DNA of 64,000 nt. Source: Pseudomonas sp. MM223 (GTDB lineage Bacteria; Pseudomonadota; Gammaproteobacteria; Pseudomonadales; Pseudomonadaceae). The position numbers and the translations under genes are program-made. The notes below the pieces were generated by a model, which was given only the letters and a program-made list of their open reading frames with translations, was not told where the DNA came from and made no database searches. Numbering within the stretch: position 1 is the stretch's first letter; every line of letters begins with the position of its first letter. Shown piece after piece: positions 16,281 to 25,838 of this stretch. The stretch spans positions 4,199,501 to 4,263,500 of the forward strand of contig OX352322.1 of assembly GCA_947090765.1 (NCBI GenBank), read 5' to 3'.

Positions 16281-16916
16281 GGCAATTGCCGGCCCTTGCA
16301 TCCCTGCCAGGATAAAGCCCATGAACCGCCGCACCTCCTCACGGTGTGCTGCCATGTCCAGCGGCTCGCGGCTGCACAGGCGCAGTAACTGCAAGTGCCC
16401 GTAGTCGTTGATCAGAAACGCCGCATACTCCACATCCAGCCCTGCACGCAGCTTGCCGCTATCGCACAGGTCCTGCAGCAGGCACTTCAATTCGTTGACC
16501 AGTGCATCGTTCACCCGCTTGTAGGCTTCCGGCACGCCCTGCTGGCCAGCCCCCAGCAACGGCAGTAGCGGCGGCAGTATTTCGCGCCAGAGCGGCGCAG
16601 GCAGCACCTCGAATGCGTAATCCGTCAGGTGCGTCTCGTAGCAACACAGCGCCTCCAGCGCATTGGCGAACTCCGGCAGGCGCCGCCGGGCCTCGGCCAC
16701 CGCCCGGTGGTCGGCCTCGCGCAGCTTCTCCAGCAGAATTTCCTGCTTGCTGCCGAAGTAGGCAAACACCGTGGGTACCGACACCGCCGCCAGCCGCGCG
16801 ATCTGCTCCATGGTGGTGGTCTGGTAACCCTGTGCCTCGAACAAGCCCAACGCTGTGCGGCTGATGGTTTCACGGCGCATCGCCTTCTGCTGCTCGCGCA
16901 ATCCGCTCACATTCAT
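16272..16916 (-). CDS. TetR family transcriptional regulator
   Basis: 214 residues. N-terminal HTH at ~14-60 (RRETISRTALGLFEAQGYQT, MEQIARLAAVSVPTVFAYFG, SKQEILLE); the rest is the helical ligand/dimer domain. Divergent from the amidohydrolase-MFS unit starting at 17041, with a 21-bp palindrome in the shared promoter, so it most likely represses that unit. The last residues (AIAPL) and its TAG stop are encoded by the REP, suggesting the original 3' end was replaced when the REP arrived. Confidence 0.93.
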   Translation of the reverse strand: MNVSGLREQQKAMRRETISRTALGLFEAQGYQTTTMEQIARLAAVSVPTVFAYFGSKQEILLEKLREADHRAVAEARRRLPEFANALEALCCYETHLTDYAFEVLPAPLWREILPPLLPLLGAGQQGVPEAYKRVNDALVNELKCLLQDLCDSGKLRAGLDVEYAAFLINDYGHLQLLRLCSREPLDMAAHREEVRRFMGFILAGMQGPAIAPL

Positions 16917-16981
16917 TCCTTTTCCAAACCGTACAAGACGTCGTCAAGCATAACGCAAAGCTGACCCGTAAAAATATTTTA

Positions 16982-17002
16982 TTGACTAAAGGTTTTAATC
17001 AA
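16982..17002. promoter_or_regulatory. Palindrome, candidate TetR operator
   Basis: TTGACTAAAGGTTTTAATCA plus a final A is an imperfect 21-bp palindrome (outer TTGA/TCAA, inner TAAA/TTTA) in an AT-rich stretch 39 bases before the amidohydrolase start and 66 bases from the tetR start. Its TTGACT could also serve as a -35 element. Position and symmetry fit a TetR-family operator. Confidence 0.6.
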
Positions 17003-17040
17003 CTCAAAACTAATGCGACATTCTGACCCAGGGAGTTGCC

Positions 17041-18723
17041 ATGTCCATCGCCGCAGACCTCATCATCCACAACGCCCGTGTCTACACCGTCGACCCGCAC
17101 AAGCCCTGGGCCCAGGCGGTGGCCATCTGCGGCGAACGCATCGTCTGCGTGGGCGACCATGGCAGCGTGATGACGCACGCCGGCCCCGCCACCCGGCTGC
17201 TGGATGCCGGCGGTAAACTGGTGCTGCCAGGCTTCGTCGAATCGCACTGGCATTTCTCCTCTACGGCCTTCGCCTTCCAGGCGCTGGTCAACCACACAGA
17301 CCCACAACAGGTGCTGGCCTTGCTCAAGGCCTACGTCGAGGCCAACCCCACAGAAAAAGCCATTACCGGCATGGGTTGGATCCAGCCGCTGATGCCAGAG
17401 CACATGCTGCGCCGCGAAGTCCTCGATGCCATCTGCCCGGACAAGCCGGTGTGCCTGCTGTCCACCGACTACCACACCATGTGGGTCAACAGCTTTGCCC
17501 TGAACGCTGCGGGCATCGACCGCGACACCCCGGCGGTGGAAGAAGGCGCCAGCTGGTTCGAAAAAGACCCGCTCACCGGCGAGCCCACTGGCGTGATCAT
17601 CGACTGCGCCGCCTATTAGCTGCTGATGCAACGCCTGAGCGAGGCAGGCTACCTGCCAACAGGCATCGACCTGTACTTGCGCTCGATCCCCTTCTGGCAA
17701 GAGAAACTGGTGGCTGCCGGTATTACCACGGTGTTTGATGCCGGTTTCCTCGACCCCGCCGGTGACCAGTCGCTGCTGTATGAAACCTTGCAGCAACTGG
17801 AGCGCGACGACCGCCTGAAACTGCGCGTGGTCGGCAGCTACATCAACATGGGCACCGAAGACGATCCGGTCACCCAGCTGCAGGCCCTGCGCAAACGCTA
17901 TGACTCACCATTGGTCAAGGCGCAAACCCTCAAGCTGATGCTGGACGGCACCGAGCTGAACCACACCGCATTCCTGCTCGAACCGTATTGCGACAAGCCA
18001 CACAGCTGTGGTTCGACAACCATGCCCGAGGAGGTATTCGAAGGCCACGTGCGCAAGGCCGACGCCCTTGGCATCGACGTGATGGTACATGCCGTAGGCG
18101 ATGGTGCCGTGCGCATGGCTTTGGACGTGTTCGAGCGCACGTACGCCAGCAACCCGCCCCGCGACCGCCGCCACGTCATCACCCACGCCTTCCTCACCCA
18201 CCCCGACGACATCCCGCGCTTTCGCCGCATCGGTGTCATGGCCAACACCCAGCTGCAGTGGGGCGTGGTCGACGCCTACGCCGAGGCTATCCAGCAAACC
18301 TACGGTTACCCACGCTGGGCATCGATGTACAAGTTCCGCAGCTTCATCGACCAGGGCGTGACGGTGTCCATCGGCATGGACGGCCTGGTGTGCCAATGCC
18401 GATGCCAGCACAAGCCGGTGGAGCACATCGAATCGGGCCACACCCGCCAGCTCAGCGGCGAGCCTGACGCCCCGGTGATGCCAGATGCCGACGAGCGCCT
18501 GAGCATCCCGCAACTGATTGCCGCCTACACCCTCAACGGCGCCTACCAGCTGGGCCTGGAACAGGAAGTCGGTTCGATCACCGTCGGCAAGCGTGCCGAC
18601 ATCATCGTGCTGGAGCAGGACCTGTTCGAACTGGACCGCTACCAGATCGGCAATACCGACGTGGCGCTGACCGTGATGAACGGCCGCATCACCCATGACG
18701 CAGGTACCCTGCCCCGCGCCTGA
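17041..18723 (+). pseudogene. Amidohydrolase (YtcJ-like, Amidohydro_3) interrupted by an in-frame amber stop
   Basis: A single 560-codon frame broken only by TAG at 17617-17619 (after DCAAY, before LLMQRL). The N-terminal part has the leading IHNARVYTVDP, the metal-binding SHWH pair (H69, H71) after GGKLVLPGF, and DYHTMWVNSFALN. The C-terminal part has VMVHAVGDGAVRMALD, MANTQLQWGV, IGMDGL and the closing VGKRADIIVLE. These are all marks of YtcJ-like metal-dependent amidohydrolases that cleave exocyclic C-N bonds. Restoring one sense codon (for example TGG or GAG) would give a full enzyme. GGGAG lies upstream of ATG 17041. Operon with the MFS gene 14 bases downstream; divergent TetR upstream. 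Confidence 0.85.
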
Positions 18724-18737
18724 CCCCGGACCCGACC

Positions 18738-19889
18738 ATGCACAACAATAACAACACCCTGCTTTTGCGTGCCGCCCTGATCTACATCGCCGCCACTGCG
18801 CTGATCATCATTGGCGTACAACCCATTTTCATTGGCCTGTTGGCCGAACGGCTGCATCTGGACCTGAGCCAGCAAGGCTGGGTACTTTCCAGTGAAATGA
18901 GCGGGACATTGCTCGGCTCCCTGCTGCTGCCTGTGCTGGGGCGCCACCTGAGTGGTCGCGGGCTTTACCTGGCAGCAGCCCTCGCAGCGCTGGTGCTGAA
19001 CGTGCTCAGCGCTGCACTGGACACTTTGACAACGCTCATTCTGTGCCGTTTTGCCTGTGGCATCGCTGCCGGCTTGCTGTATGCCGGGTCGATCAGTGGG
19101 CTTGGCCGGTTGCCGGGCCAGGATCGCTCGTACGGCTTGTCGCTGCTGATTCAAACGGCAGTTTTTGCCCTGTACGCCACCTGCATGCCGCAACTGGCAG
19201 AACAGTTCGGCAACCGCGCAACGATTGCATCGTTGGGTTTCTGGTTCGTGCTGATCGGCGTGGCTGCACTGTTCATTCCGGCACAACTGCTGCGCGCAAC
19301 GCCAGTGCGCCAGGCACAGCCTGGTAGCGGTTCGGCGCTGATCGGGCGCTACGCCTTGCTCGGGATGCTGTGCTTGCAACTGGCCATCTATTCGCTGTGG
19401 GGGTTTGTCGACCAGCTGGCGCGCGAACGTGGCATCGACGCGGTGGATGTAGGCTGGGCATTCGGCTTGGGAATACTGGGCGGCTTGCCGGGCGGCGCCC
19501 TGCCCAGCCTGCTGGGCGCACGGGTAAGCCGTGGGCCGATGATTGGCCTGGGCTCGCTGGTGGTGCTGGTGTCGATCACCCTGCTGGCGCGCCATACGCA
19601 TGATGCCGATCAGCTTTGCATGGCGTTGTTCCTGATGAACTTCGGCTGGGTGCTGGCGCTGACCTACTACATGGGGGCGATTGCCACCAATGACCCACGG
19701 GGCACGTTGACGCCCTGGGTCAGTGCGCTGCAACTGGGTGCCGCAGCGGTAGCACCGGCGTTTGTGGCGTTGCAGCAGCAAAGTGCCGGTCGGGAGATGA
19801 TCTTTGCCAGTGCGGGGGCGGCGGTGGTGTTGGGCTTTGTGCTCAAGTGCGCAGCAGGCTTGGCCCAGCGGCGCGCGAAAGCGGCTTGA
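18738..19889 (+). CDS. MFS transporter
   Basis: 383 residues with about 12 hydrophobic segments (AALIYIAATALIIIGVQPIF as TM1, LLGSLLLPVLGRHLSGRGLY spanning TM2 and the following loop). The usual basic motif after TM2 is weak (GRHLSGRGLY). It starts 14 bases after the amidohydrolase stop, so it is cotranscribed and may import that enzyme's substrate or export its product. Substrate unknown. Low similarity to well-known MFS subfamilies by eye. Confidence 0.88.
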   Translation: MHNNNNTLLLRAALIYIAATALIIIGVQPIFIGLLAERLHLDLSQQGWVLSSEMSGTLLGSLLLPVLGRHLSGRGLYLAAALAALVLNVLSAALDTLTTLILCRFACGIAAGLLYAGSISGLGRLPGQDRSYGLSLLIQTAVFALYATCMPQLAEQFGNRATIASLGFWFVLIGVAALFIPAQLLRATPVRQAQPGSGSALIGRYALLGMLCLQLAIYSLWGFVDQLARERGIDAVDVGWAFGLGILGGLPGGALPSLLGARVSRGPMIGLGSLVVLVSITLLARHTHDADQLCMALFLMNFGWVLALTYYMGAIATNDPRGTLTPWVSALQLGAAAVAPAFVALQQQSAGREMIFASAGAAVVLGFVLKCAAGLAQRRAKAA

Positions 19890-20013
19890 TTGCTGGCCCG
19901 CTCCCACAATGCTTAGCCGGTAGTCGTGCGCAGCGACTACATCCTGATCTGACGTTGATGCCACCCGTTGGGTTATCTTCGACGCTTCACTGTACCGCCA
20001 GGGCCAGACCACC

Positions 20014-20991
20014 ATGCGCATTGTCATTCCAGACGACTACCAGGATGTGATCCGCACGCTCGACTGCTTCGGCAAGCTGAGCGGGCACACTGTCAGCGTG
20101 CTTCATGAGCGCCAGCCGGCCACGCTGGAGCAACTTGCAGCACGCTTTGCCGAAGCCGACGCACTGGTACTTACCCGCGAACGTACCCGCATTGACGCTG
20201 CTTTGCTCGACCGCCTGCCCAACCTCAAACTGATCAGCCAGACCGGCAAGGTGTCCAGCCACCTGGACCTGGCAGCCTGTACCGCGCGCGGCATAGCCGT
20301 AACCGAGGGGCGCGGCTCGCCAGTGGCGCCTGCGGAACTGGCCTGGACGCTGATCCTCAATGCACGCCGGCAATTGGTGCCGGCCATCGATGCCTTCCGC
20401 CAAGGCCACTGGCAGGTCAACCTGGGCCAGGCGCTGGCCGGTCAGCTGCTGGGTATCTGGGGTTACGGCAAGATCGGCCAGCGCCTGGCGCGTTATGCGC
20501 AGGCGTTCGACATGCCCGTACTGGTGTGGGGCAGTGACGGCAGCCGCGCCGCAGCCGAGGCCGATGGCCACCGTGCTGCTGCCTCGCGTGAGGCCTTTTT
20601 TGCCGAAGCCGATATTGTCAGCCTGAACCTGCGCCTGTCGGACCAGACACGCCACAACGTAACGTTCGACGACTTGTCCCACATGAAGCCCGACGCCTTG
20701 CTGGTGAACGTCAGCCGCGCAGAACTGATTGCCCCGGGGGCATTGCTGCAGGCACTGGACGCCGGGCGGCCGGGTTACGCAGCGGTGGATGTTTACGAGC
20801 AAGAGCCGTTGCTCGACCCGGCCCATCCGCTGCTGCGCCACCCACGTGTACTGAGCACGCCACACCTGGGGTATGTGGAAAAGAACGGCTACGAACTGTA
20901 CTTTGGCGACGCGTTCGACAACCTGCTGGCATTTTTTGAGGGAGAGCCGAAGAACGTTGCCAACCCTGAGGCGCTGGCGGCTCGACGCTAA
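20014..20991 (+). CDS. D-2-hydroxyacid dehydrogenase family protein
   Basis: 325 residues, standard length. Catalytic domain halves flank the NAD-binding domain with GIWGYGKIGQRLARYA. Catalytic residues are visible: Arg in VNVSRAELI, Glu in VDVYEQEP and His in STPHLGYVEKN. The FEGEPKNVANPEAL tail is typical of the glycerate/hydroxypyruvate-type branch. It reduces a 2-keto acid to the D-hydroxy acid with NAD(P)H in the cytosol. It is 124 bases after the MFS gene on the same strand and may belong to the same catabolic theme, but has its own promoter space. Confidence 0.93.
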   Translation: MRIVIPDDYQDVIRTLDCFGKLSGHTVSVLHERQPATLEQLAARFAEADALVLTRERTRIDAALLDRLPNLKLISQTGKVSSHLDLAACTARGIAVTEGRGSPVAPAELAWTLILNARRQLVPAIDAFRQGHWQVNLGQALAGQLLGIWGYGKIGQRLARYAQAFDMPVLVWGSDGSRAAAEADGHRAAASREAFFAEADIVSLNLRLSDQTRHNVTFDDLSHMKPDALLVNVSRAELIAPGALLQALDAGRPGYAAVDVYEQEPLLDPAHPLLRHPRVLSTPHLGYVEKNGYELYFGDAFDNLLAFFEGEPKNVANPEALAARR

Positions 20992-21046
20992 GCCCCATGC
21001 CAGCAACTGTCTTGTTCACAATCCAAGGTTTGCCTTTAAGTTAGGT

Positions 21047-21754
21047 TCAACTGAACAGGTTCAGCCCCAGCGCAAACACAGCCACCGCCAGCGCCACCAG
21101 CGGCACGGCATTGCGCTCCAGATACACCGCCCAGCCGGTCCCGCACACCTGCTGCAATTGCAGCTCGCATTCACGCTGGCGCTCCGCCAGGCTGGCCAAA
21201 TGCGCCTCGACGCTATCAACGCGTTGAGCCTGGCTGCTGGTCGCCAGCGCAAGGCGCTTCAACGCCGTAGTCACAGTGGTAGACAACGCTTCCCGCGCCA
21301 GGTTGCTCGCGGCCAACTGCTCCTGGTACTGCTCAAGGCTCTTGCGGATCACCCCTTCCTTCTGCACACGGGCCAGGGTACTTGCCACCAGCTTGCGGTT
21401 CTGGACCTCGGCACCGGTCTGCAGTGCGGCCATTTCGATTGCATGCTGGCCTTGTACAGCTGCCAGGCGCTCCACCGTTTGCCTGCACAATGCATGACCA
21501 TCGACCAGCGCCAGCAGTTCGTCGAGCTGTTGCTTGAGTTCGCGCAACACCCTCAGTGGGTCGTGCGGGTCGCCATCCGGGTTCGCGGCGTCTACGTGCA
21601 AGCGTTCGATTTCGGCCGCCAGCGCATCGTTGAGGCCACGCAGCACCTTGTTATCGGTAATCGCGTCCAAACTGCCAAGGGCGCTCTCGATCACCCTGTC
21701 CACAATCGGCTTCGCAAGCGGGGTCAGAGTGCCGTGTTCGTATAGCTGGTTCAT
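21047..21754 (-). CDS. Coiled-coil protein with C-terminal membrane anchor, unknown
   Basis: 235 residues from ATG 21754 with AGGA spaced correctly; the adjacent TTG at 21757 is less likely. Residues ~10-205 are helical and charged with heptad-like stretches (LNDALAAEIERLHVDA, LRELKQQLDELLALV, SLEQYQEQLAASNLARE, VEAHLASLAERQRECELQLQ). The C-terminus is one hydrophobic segment (NAVPLVALAVAVFALGLNLF), making it a tail-anchored protein. Layout resembles accessory proteins such as plasmid-mobilisation or methyl-accepting-like coiled coils, but nothing specific is recognised. Confidence 0.68.
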   Translation of the reverse strand: MNQLYEHGTLTPLAKPIVDRVIESALGSLDAITDNKVLRGLNDALAAEIERLHVDAANPDGDPHDPLRVLRELKQQLDELLALVDGHALCRQTVERLAAVQGQHAIEMAALQTGAEVQNRKLVASTLARVQKEGVIRKSLEQYQEQLAASNLAREALSTTVTTALKRLALATSSQAQRVDSVEAHLASLAERQRECELQLQQVCGTGWAVYLERNAVPLVALAVAVFALGLNLFS

Positions 21755-21923
21755 CAATTCCTATCCGGATACAGCGGTAAGGGGCGGAAAGCTATCAAAT
21801 TGGCATCATTGGATCCACTGATGAATGCCATCATTAGCAGCTCGGCGTGATACCGGAGGCCTGAGGGCTTTCGTCACCGCGCAAGCGTACACTTGCCTTC
21901 AGCACAGGCTCAGGAGTTGCTCA

Positions 21924-22934
21924 ATGCCCTACCCCATCGAACAGAAACTGGTCATTGGCGTTGCCTCGAGTGCGCTGTTCGACCTCACCGTCTCGGACGA
22001 CATCTACAAGACCCAGGGCGTCGAGGCGTACCGCCATCACCAGCAGCAAAACCTGGACGAGCCATTCCCCAAGGGCGTGGCGTTCCCGTTCATTCGCCGC
22101 TTCCTGAGCATCAACCAGGCCTTTCCCGAGCAACTGCCGGTAGAAGTGGTGCTGCTTTCGCGCAATTCGCCAGAAACCGGCCTGCGGGTGTTTCGTTCGA
22201 TCAACCACTACCAGCTGGCCATTACCCGTGCGGCGTTCATGTCGGGCCGCTCGCCCTACGAGTACATCCCGGCATTCAATGCCTCGCTGTTTCTGAGTGC
22301 CAATGAAGAAGACGTGCAGAAAGCCATCGACGCCAACTACCCGGCCGGGCGAGTACTGCCTACGCGCATCTACGATGACGAGATCGACACCGAATTGCGG
22401 GTGGCCTTCGACTTCGATGGCGTGATTGCCGACGACGAGGCAGAGAGTGTGTACAAGCGCAACGACAACCTGGATGACTTTCAGGAGCACGAGCGCGTGC
22501 ACAAAGGCATCCCGCATTCGCCAGGGCCTCTGGCCGATCTGTACCGCAAGCTTTCGCTGATACGCATGCTGGAAGACCGCAAGCTGGCCGAGAACCCGGA
22601 CTACAAGCGGATCTTGCGGATTGCCATTGTCACGGCGCGCAACGCGCCTTCACATGAGCGGGTGGTAACCACGTTGAAGGATTGGGGCGTGTCGCCAGAC
22701 GAGTGCTTCTTTCTCGGCAGCATGGAGAAGCCCAGGGTGCTGTCGATTTTGAAGCCGCATGTATTCTTTGACGACCAGCGCAGCCATTTGCAATCGCCGG
22801 CGGGGGATTTGCCGATGGTGCATGTGCCGTTCGGCGTGGCGAACAGGGGGCGTTCAACGACGCTCTCCCCGCTCGACACGCCTGTGCAGGAGCAGGACGA
22901 CACCGGCGCTGCCGGTGCCATGCATCCTGTTTAG
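21924..22934 (+). CDS. 5'-nucleotidase (cytosolic NT5C1-like family)
   Basis: 336 residues from ATG 21924 preceded by CAGGAG. Belongs to the 5'-nucleotidase family PF06189: opening PIEQKLVIGVASSALFDLT, LPVEVVLLSRNSPETGLRV, then the HAD-type nucleophile strand LRVAFDFDGVIADDEAE (DFDGV) and the later IAIVTARNAPSHERVV, LGSMEKPRVLSI and HVFFDDQRSH. It dephosphorylates nucleoside monophosphates. It ends in a 4-base convergent overlap with the transporter on the other strand (22931-22934). Confidence 0.92.
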   Translation: MPYPIEQKLVIGVASSALFDLTVSDDIYKTQGVEAYRHHQQQNLDEPFPKGVAFPFIRRFLSINQAFPEQLPVEVVLLSRNSPETGLRVFRSINHYQLAITRAAFMSGRSPYEYIPAFNASLFLSANEEDVQKAIDANYPAGRVLPTRIYDDEIDTELRVAFDFDGVIADDEAESVYKRNDNLDDFQEHERVHKGIPHSPGPLADLYRKLSLIRMLEDRKLAENPDYKRILRIAIVTARNAPSHERVVTTLKDWGVSPDECFFLGSMEKPRVLSILKPHVFFDDQRSHLQSPAGDLPMVHVPFGVANRGRSTTLSPLDTPVQEQDDTGAAGAMHPV

Positions 22935-24163
22935 CGAGCAACTTCCTCGACCGGGGCATTGGCGGTCGGCCGGCTACGCTGCCCCAGCAACGCACGCGCC
23001 GCCAATGCCGCCACCACCAGGCCAGGTGACGCTGCGAGCAGCAGCCCCCCTACTCCTGCTCCCGCCGCCAGGATCTGCCCTGCGGCCAATGGCCCGGCCA
23101 TCGACCCCAGGCGCCCTACCGCCACCGAAGCGCCCACACCGGTTGCGCGCACCTGGGTCGAATACAGCGTTGGCGCAAGCGCATACAACACCAGTTGCCC
23201 ACCAATGGCACAATAGCCTGCGGTAAATCCGGCCAACAGCATCAGGCCGAAACTGGTCGACAACCCAAGGCCCGCCAACGAAGCGAGCATGCCAGCATAC
23301 GCAATGAAAACGGCACGCCCGGCGAAGCCCCGGTCCATCATTCGCCCCGTGAGAAACGACCCTGCCGCGCCCCCCAGGTTGAACAGTATCTGCACCGCCC
23401 CTGCCTGAGGCCGGCTATAGCCCTGCCCGATCAGCAGCGACGGCAACCAGTTGAGCAGCATGTACAGCACCGTGAGCGTGAAGAAGCACGCCACCCACAG
23501 CAACAACGTGCGGCTTACCTGCCCAGGCCCGAACAGTTGCGCCAGCATGCCGTTACCACCAGCGCTCACAGCCGGCTGGGCACGAAACGCCTGGGACTCC
23601 TTCAACCACACCATCAGCACCAAGGCAATCGCGATGGGGGCAATGCCGCCCACGTAGAACACCGTCCGCCAGCCTTCGCCCAGCCCGGCCATGCCGATGA
23701 CCGACGCGATTGCCCCACCCAGAGGCACGCCGCAGTAGGTCAGGCTCACCGCCGTGCTGCGCAGGCGCTCAGGCGCGGCCTCGCTGGCCAGGGCAATCAG
23801 GATCGGCAAGGCGGCCCCCAACCCCAACCCGGTCATCAGCCGCGCGATCAGCAGCGAGGTGTACGTTTCAGCATGGGCGGTACCCAGCGAGAAGCCGCCG
23901 AACAGCAGCACCGCCACGATCAGGATGGCCTTGCGGCCAAGCCGGTCGGCCAGCCAGCCGCCGATGAACGCCCCTGGCAGCAGCCCCAGCAGCCCGGCAC
24001 TGAACACCCAGCCAAGCATGGCCGGGGTCAGCGCGAACTCCTTGGCCATGTGCGGCGCTGCAACCCCGGTGGCCTGAAGGTCCAGCCCCTCCAGCAGCGC
24101 CACCAGAAAACACAGGCCGATGGTAAGCACCGGCTTGCTTGAAGATGAGGATGAATGACTCAT
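22931..24163 (-). CDS. MFS transporter, aromatic acid:H+ symporter (AAHS) type
   Basis: 410 residues, 12 TM. TM1 has the AAHS motif FLVALLEGLDLQATGVAAPH, with the charged Glu-Gly-x-Asp of this family. The TM2-3 loop GGWLADRLGRKAILI is the MFS motif A, and TM4 reads RLMTGLGLGAALPILIALAS. PcaK/MhpT-like members import protocatechuate, 4-hydroxybenzoate or phenylpropanoids. Followed 33 bases upstream by porin gene 24197-25588 on the same strand, so the pair probably handles outer and inner membrane passage of one aromatic substrate beside the ferulate genes. Confidence 0.9.
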   Translation of the reverse strand: MSHSSSSSSKPVLTIGLCFLVALLEGLDLQATGVAAPHMAKEFALTPAMLGWVFSAGLLGLLPGAFIGGWLADRLGRKAILIVAVLLFGGFSLGTAHAETYTSLLIARLMTGLGLGAALPILIALASEAAPERLRSTAVSLTYCGVPLGGAIASVIGMAGLGEGWRTVFYVGGIAPIAIALVLMVWLKESQAFRAQPAVSAGGNGMLAQLFGPGQVSRTLLLWVACFFTLTVLYMLLNWLPSLLIGQGYSRPQAGAVQILFNLGGAAGSFLTGRMMDRGFAGRAVFIAYAGMLASLAGLGLSTSFGLMLLAGFTAGYCAIGGQLVLYALAPTLYSTQVRATGVGASVAVGRLGSMAGPLAAGQILAAGAGVGGLLLAASPGLVVAALAARALLGQRSRPTANAPVEEVAR

Positions 24164-24196
24164 GTGTGGCCCCTTTTGTTGTTATGGGTCGGGAAG

Positions 24197-25588
24197 TCAA
24201 AGCCTGAACGTGGCACGCAAGGAAACGAACGAGGCGTCTTCGCCGCCGGCTTCCTTGATGGCAGCACCTACGTCGTAATACTTCATGTCGAGATCCAGCG
24301 TGAGGTTGGGTGTCGCCAGCCATCGGGTATTGGCGCGGTAGATGGTGCCCACATGCCGGCCAGTGCCACGGGTGTTGGCCAGCAGGCTCATGCCGGGCAT
24401 GTACACGCCATCCTCTTCGCGCTGCTTCCACACTTCGAGCACGCCTTGTTCGAAACGCACCGTGCGCCAGGGCGAGAAGCCGAACGTGGGCCCCACCACG
24501 ATCACGTTGCTCAAGGTGGTGAGGCTGGCCTCACCGTAAACGCCGTTACGCGGGTACAGCGGGTCGAAGGTGCCGACCTTGCCGTCGCCCGGGTCGCTGT
24601 CACCACTGGCGGCGTCGGCACGCATGCCCAGGCGCGGCTGCCAGGGGTGGTCGAAGGTGTAGCCGCTGTCGCTCGACACCGCCCAGGCACGGATCGAGGC
24701 GCCGCCCAGGTGGCCACCCTGCCCGGCCAGGTTCCAGCTCCAGTCCAGGGCCTGATAGCGGCCGAACAGGCGGGTGCCGTAGGTGTAACGTTGCTCGTCC
24801 CCCGCCTCGCCGGCCAGGCTGCGGTCGTCGGTTTCCAGGCCAAACGCAAACAGGTCCATGTTCCACACGGCCGTCAGCGGCAAGGTGCCGTACAGGCCGT
24901 AGAACTTCACTGCATTGTTGCTGCCGTCATCCCAGCTGTCTTCGCCGGTTTTCAAAGGCCTGACAGCGAAGGCGTCGAGCTTGCGCCCGTCCTTGAGATT
25001 GAGGCTGGCACGCACGCCGTCGAAGCTCAGGCGCAGGTTGGGCACATCCCGGTAAGTAACGAACACCTGGTCGCCAAAAGCCATCTCCTGACGCCCGACC
25101 CGCGTGGTGTAGCGCCCTGCGGCAAAGTCGTGGTTGAAGTCGATGAATGCCTGGCGGATTTCATTACGGCCTTCGTCATTGGGTGAGTACAGGTCTTTGC
25201 CGAACGCCCGGGTGTTCTCCACCTGCACGAAGGTACGCAGGGCATCATCGAACAGGTGCAGGTCGGCATGGGCTTGCAGCCGTTGCAACAGGTAGGAATC
25301 GTCTTTGATGCCGCGCAAGCCGAAGAACGGCCGGTTCAGCACATCGGCGCGGTAACGGGCCTCTGCCCCCAGTTGCAACCAGGCCGACTCGGACAAACGA
25401 TGGTAGCGCAGCCCGTCGAACGGGTCGCTGGCCTTGGCGGGGTCATCCAGGAAGCGGTAATCCTCGACCCAGCGCGGAGCGCCTGGCCGGCCTGGCCGGT
25501 TGTCTTCCAGCGGGCTGGCCGCTTGCACACACGGGCACAGCAAAAGCAGTACAACGGGCACCAACGCCCGGTTCAGCGGCCTTGTCAT
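24197..25588 (-). CDS. Outer-membrane porin, alginate-export (AlgE-like) family
   Basis: 463 residues with signal peptide (ALVPVVLLLLCPCVQA). Beta-barrel pattern of alternating strands, with family features EDYRFLDDPAKASDPFDGLR, EARYRADVLNRPFFGLRG, FIDFNHDFAAGRYTTRVGRQ and closing FVSLRATFRL (C-terminal hydrophobic-aromatic, Leu last). Proteins of this PF13372 family act as porins for aromatic or other small acids in Pseudomonas more often than for alginate. Transcribed ahead of the AAHS transporter; divergent from the sulfatase gene with a 250-base AT-rich intergenic region. Confidence 0.88.
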   Translation of the reverse strand: MTRPLNRALVPVVLLLLCPCVQAASPLEDNRPGRPGAPRWVEDYRFLDDPAKASDPFDGLRYHRLSESAWLQLGAEARYRADVLNRPFFGLRGIKDDSYLLQRLQAHADLHLFDDALRTFVQVENTRAFGKDLYSPNDEGRNEIRQAFIDFNHDFAAGRYTTRVGRQEMAFGDQVFVTYRDVPNLRLSFDGVRASLNLKDGRKLDAFAVRPLKTGEDSWDDGSNNAVKFYGLYGTLPLTAVWNMDLFAFGLETDDRSLAGEAGDEQRYTYGTRLFGRYQALDWSWNLAGQGGHLGGASIRAWAVSSDSGYTFDHPWQPRLGMRADAASGDSDPGDGKVGTFDPLYPRNGVYGEASLTTLSNVIVVGPTFGFSPWRTVRFEQGVLEVWKQREEDGVYMPGMSLLANTRGTGRHVGTIYRANTRWLATPNLTLDLDMKYYDVGAAIKEAGGEDASFVSLRATFRL

Positions 25589-25838
25589 CAGAATTTCCCT
25601 TTACTTGTTTTTATAAAATTGGATAACTCTGTTAACGATTATTTTTGTTAATCATCTTGCCGTCAATAGCCAATCGATGGCCCGCAAGAGGCAGGCGCCA
25701 ATTTGCGTTCGCTGATCGAACGCTAATGCACCACGGGGCTGCGATATGGCGCCATTGATGGCTAGTATTTGTCCTGCGCGATGTCTGCTCCGCGGTCGTA
25801 CGCGCACAATCACTCATTAAAACAACAAGAGCACCTAC

